Shown: positions 61,484 through 64,000 of the stretch, piece after piece
Numbering within the stretch: position 1 is the first letter of the stretch
How the letters are laid out: each line of letters starts with the position of its first letter
Translations under genes and position numbers: made by a program
Notes under the pieces: generated by a model
What the model was told of the DNA's origin: nothing
Database searches by the model: none
Seen by the model: the letters and a program-made list of their open reading frames with translations, nothing else
DNA from: Streptomyces sp. Tu6071
Lineage (GTDB): Bacteria; Actinomycetota; Actinomycetes; Streptomycetales; Streptomycetaceae
Direction of reading: 5' to 3'
Assembly (NCBI RefSeq): GCF_000213055.1
Contig: NZ_CM001165.1
Location: forward strand, 1,302,001 to 1,366,000
DNA length: 64,000 nucleotides

Positions 61484-64000
61484 ACGGCGCAGCCCGTCGC
61501 GGGGGGAGGCGCTGTACAGGTGGTGGGCGAGGGTGGTGGGGGTGGGGTGGGCGAAGATGTCCTGGGTGTTGAGGTTGAGGTTGAGGGTGGTGTTGATGTG
61601 GTTGGTGAGGCGGATGGCGAGGAGGGAGTTGCCGCCTTGGGTGAAGAAGTTGTCGTGGGTGTTGAGGGTGGGGAGGTTGAGGGTGGTGGCGAAGAGGGTG
61701 GTGAGGAGGTGTTCGTGGGGGGTGTGGGGTGTGGTGCTGGGGGTGGTGGTGGTTGTGCGTGGACGGCGGCGGGCGGGACGATGTCGCCGCCGGTGGTGAC
61801 TTCCCGCAGGGGGGTGAAGACGTGGGGGTCGTCCTCGGCCAGGACGCTGAAGAGGCCGGCGGTGAGGCTGATCGTGGTCAGGTGGTGGGTGTGGGTGAGG
61901 TCGCGGACGCGGGCGGCGGTGAGTTCGCCGGGCGGGGCGATGACCACGGTGGCCCCGGCCAGGAGTGGGGCCCAGAGTTCGTAGGTGGAGCCGTCGAAGG
62001 CGTGCGGGGCCTGCATCAGGACCCGGTCGTCCGCGGTGATCTCCCAGGCGGGATCGACCGCGAGATCGACGACCGAACGGTGCGTGATGGCGATCGCCTT
62101 CGGCCGCCCCGTCGACCCGGACGTCGACATCACATACGCAAGCTGATCCGGCAACACAGTCGGCAACACGACATCAGTGGAGGCTACTTCCTCCTCGCCC
62201 GCGATGGTGAGGACCCTCCGGCCTTCCGTCAGCGGATGATCACTGTGCGCCGTGTCGACGACAAGAAACGGGGTTCCGTCGCCGTCGGTGAGTGAGTCGC
62301 GTTGCCTGTTCAAAGGGTGTCCGAGGTGGACGGGCCGGTAGGCACCCCCGGCCAGGAGGATGCCGGTGAAGGCCACGACCAGATCCAGGCCCCGCTCGGC
62401 GAGCACCGGCACCGCCACGTCCGTCACCTCCCCGAACGCGCCTCGTATCTTTTTCGCGAAGGCCCGTGCCCGGTGTTCGAGTTCGCGGTAGGTCAGCTCC
62501 GCGCCCGAAGCGGCGTCCACGACCGCGACCGCCTGCGGGCACCGTCCGGCCCGCGCGAGAAACGCCCCCGCCACCGTGGATTCCTCCGGCGTGAATTGTG
62601 GTCCCGTCCCCCACCGCTCCAGATCGGCGCGTTCACCTGGGGTGAGGACGTCGATGGTGCTGATCGGTGCCCCCGGGTCCAGGGCGGCTGCTTCCAGGAC
62701 CCGGCTCATCCGGTCCACCAGCCCCTGCGCGGTCGCCTCGTCGAAGAGATCCGCCGCATAGACCAGGGAGATCTGAACACCCCCCTGACCAGGGAGCTCC
62801 CGCACCGTCACGTCCAGATCGAACTTCGCCACCCTCTCCCCGGCCCCCTCTACGGGCGTGCACCGCAGGCCGGGCAGCGACAACGCGGCCGGGGATTCGG
62901 TGTCCATGCTGAGCATCGTCTGCACCAGCGGGTGCCGGCCCACGACCCGGTCCGGGTTCAGCTCGCGCACCAGATACTCGAAAGGCACCTCCTGATGCGC
63001 GAACGCCCCCAGGTCCGCCTCCCGCACCCGCTCCAGCAACTCACCGAACGACGGATCACCCGAAACATCCGTCCGCAGCACCAGCGTGTTGACGAAGAAC
63101 CCCACCACCTCGTCCAGGACCTCATCCCCCCGCCCCGCCACCACCGTCCCCACCGGAACATCCACACCCGCACCCGAACGCGACCACGCCACCGCCAACG
63201 CCGCCTGCGCCACCATCAGCACACTCGCCCCAGCCCCCCTGGCCACCCCCACCAGAGCCCCGTGCACCCCCGCACCCACACCCGACGCGACCACCCCACC
63301 CCGATAGGACGGACGCACCGGACGCGGCCGGTCCACCGGCAACTCCAGCTCCTGCGGCAACCCCTCCAGCACCCCCTCCCAATACGCCAACCCCCGCGAG
63401 ACCACACCGCCCGCATCACCACCACCACCCAGCAACTCCTGCTGCCACAACGCGTAATCCGCGTACTGCACCGGCAACGGCTCCCACGCCACCACCCCAC
63501 CCTTGACACGCGCCCCGTACGCACGCTCCAGATCGGCGAAGAACGGGCCCATCGACCACCCGTCCACCGCCACGTGATGCAACACCAGGACCAGCACCTC
63601 CTCACCCCCGGCCCGCACCACATCCGCACGCAACGGCAACTCACCCGACAGATCGAACCGCCGCCCGCACAACGACGCCACCACCGCATCCACCCGGTCC
63701 GCACCCACCTCACACACCCCCACCCGCACCTCACCCACCGGCGGCAACACCACCTGCACCACCCCACCACCCCCCTCCACCAACACCGTCCGCAACACCT
63801 CATGCCGACCCACCACATCACCCAACGCCCCCGCCAACACCCCCACATCCACACCACCCACCACCCGCACAACGGTGGACAGGTTGTAGGCGGCACCGGC
63901 GCCGGTCACCAGATCCGTGAGCCACAGCTGCCGCTGCCCCGAGGAGACGGGCAGGACGTCGGGCCGGGGCGCGTAGGGCCGCAGAGGGGGCCGTCCCGTG
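61342..64000 (-). pseudogene. Second NRPS, C domain plus truncated A domain, disrupted frame, 5' partial
   Basis: The frame enters at the right edge in a C domain (VSSGQRQLWL, the C1 motif) and continues with [11 protein letters not shown] and an A domain up to [12 protein letters not shown]. There it breaks: 661 nt present in the near-identical copy (47861-48521) are missing, which removes A5-A10 including the YGPTE and GKLD motifs and shifts the frame by one. The in-frame tail to 61342 is out-of-frame T/TE sequence (Pro/Thr-rich). The visible specificity residues (D, G, Y, S, T, G) equal those of A2. Either a decayed module or an assembly collapse; more modules may lie beyond the edge. Confidence 0.85.
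61517..63873 (-). repeat. Duplicated NRPS module block, minus-strand copy
   Basis: Inverted copy of 45664-48762. Segment 63873-61758 aligns to 45664-47860 apart from an 81-nt in-frame linker difference. Segment 61757-61517 (241 nt) aligns to 48522-48762 without length change. Only a handful of residue differences are seen (for example LLAG/LLGG, TPLLVV/TPFLVV, ITPDD/ITADD). The copies are separated by about 12.8 kb holding the tail of NRPS1, the methyltransferase, regulator and dpg genes. Confidence 0.92.

Overview
The window is very GC-rich actinobacterial DNA. Its codon use, GTG/TTG starts, ATGA-type gene overlaps, an intergenic repeat I recognise from Streptomyces genomes (about 33.0 kb), a bldA-type TTA codon in a pathway regulator and a GH54 arabinofuranosidase with ricin-type domains all fit Streptomyces or a close relative. 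I saw no rRNA, tRNA, CRISPR array or transposase.

Left part (1-39.5 kb), chromosomal metabolism. A purine-catabolism neighbourhood runs from about 0 to 22 kb. It contains a fused UraD-UraH gene cut by the left edge, a complete xanthine dehydrogenase operon (FAD, 2Fe-2S and molybdopterin subunits, then XdhC) and a divergent PucR-family regulator. Mixed with these are an MFS sugar transporter, a LysR/NmrA divergent pair, a secreted GH54 alpha-L-arabinofuranosidase, a thiamine-binding protein coupled to a YheO-type regulator, two coupled acyl-CoA ligases beside a GAF-LuxR regulator, a DinB protein and a maltokinase-cap-like protein. From 22 to 39.5 kb come a TPR protein, a GntR regulator, an iron-boxed FhuF-like reductase, a DUF2637 membrane protein, an anti-sigma-like ATPase, PoxB, a PP2C-like protein, a TrmB/LuxR-like regulator, a large HTH-NACHT STAND ATPase, DUF456, a flavodoxin-fold oxidoreductase and an RsgA GTPase preceded by a 23-codon ORF with an excellent ribosome binding site.

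Right part (39.8 kb to the right edge), a nonribosomal peptide cluster built around 3,5-dihydroxyphenylglycine (Dpg). dpgD lies at the left end, followed by a divergent MFS exporter, a 4141-residue four-module NRPS (A-nMT-T, C-A-T, C-A-T, C-A-T, no TE), a SAM methyltransferase and a LuxR-type regulator with a TTA codon. On the opposite strand lie dpgC, dpgB, dpgA and the end of a second NRPS (C-A-T-TE) that runs off the right edge. Two A domains of the large NRPS have specificity residues close to the Dpg signature, and the third copy shares the visible part. The first has a Phe-like code and carries an N-methyltransferase. The likely product is a peptide starting with N-methyl-Phe (or a related aromatic residue) and containing several Dpg residues. 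I do not recognise it as a known compound. No Dpg aminotransferase (HpgT) or MbtH gene is in the window, so the cluster should continue to the right.

The most striking structural feature is a C-A-T module block present twice in inverted orientation (45664-48762 and 63873-61517). The copies look nearly identical and have a base composition unlike the rest of either synthetase. The second copy lacks 661 nt of its A domain, which also shifts the frame between A and T-TE. This is either real module decay or a repeat-collapse assembly error. It is the first thing to check before interpreting the pathway.
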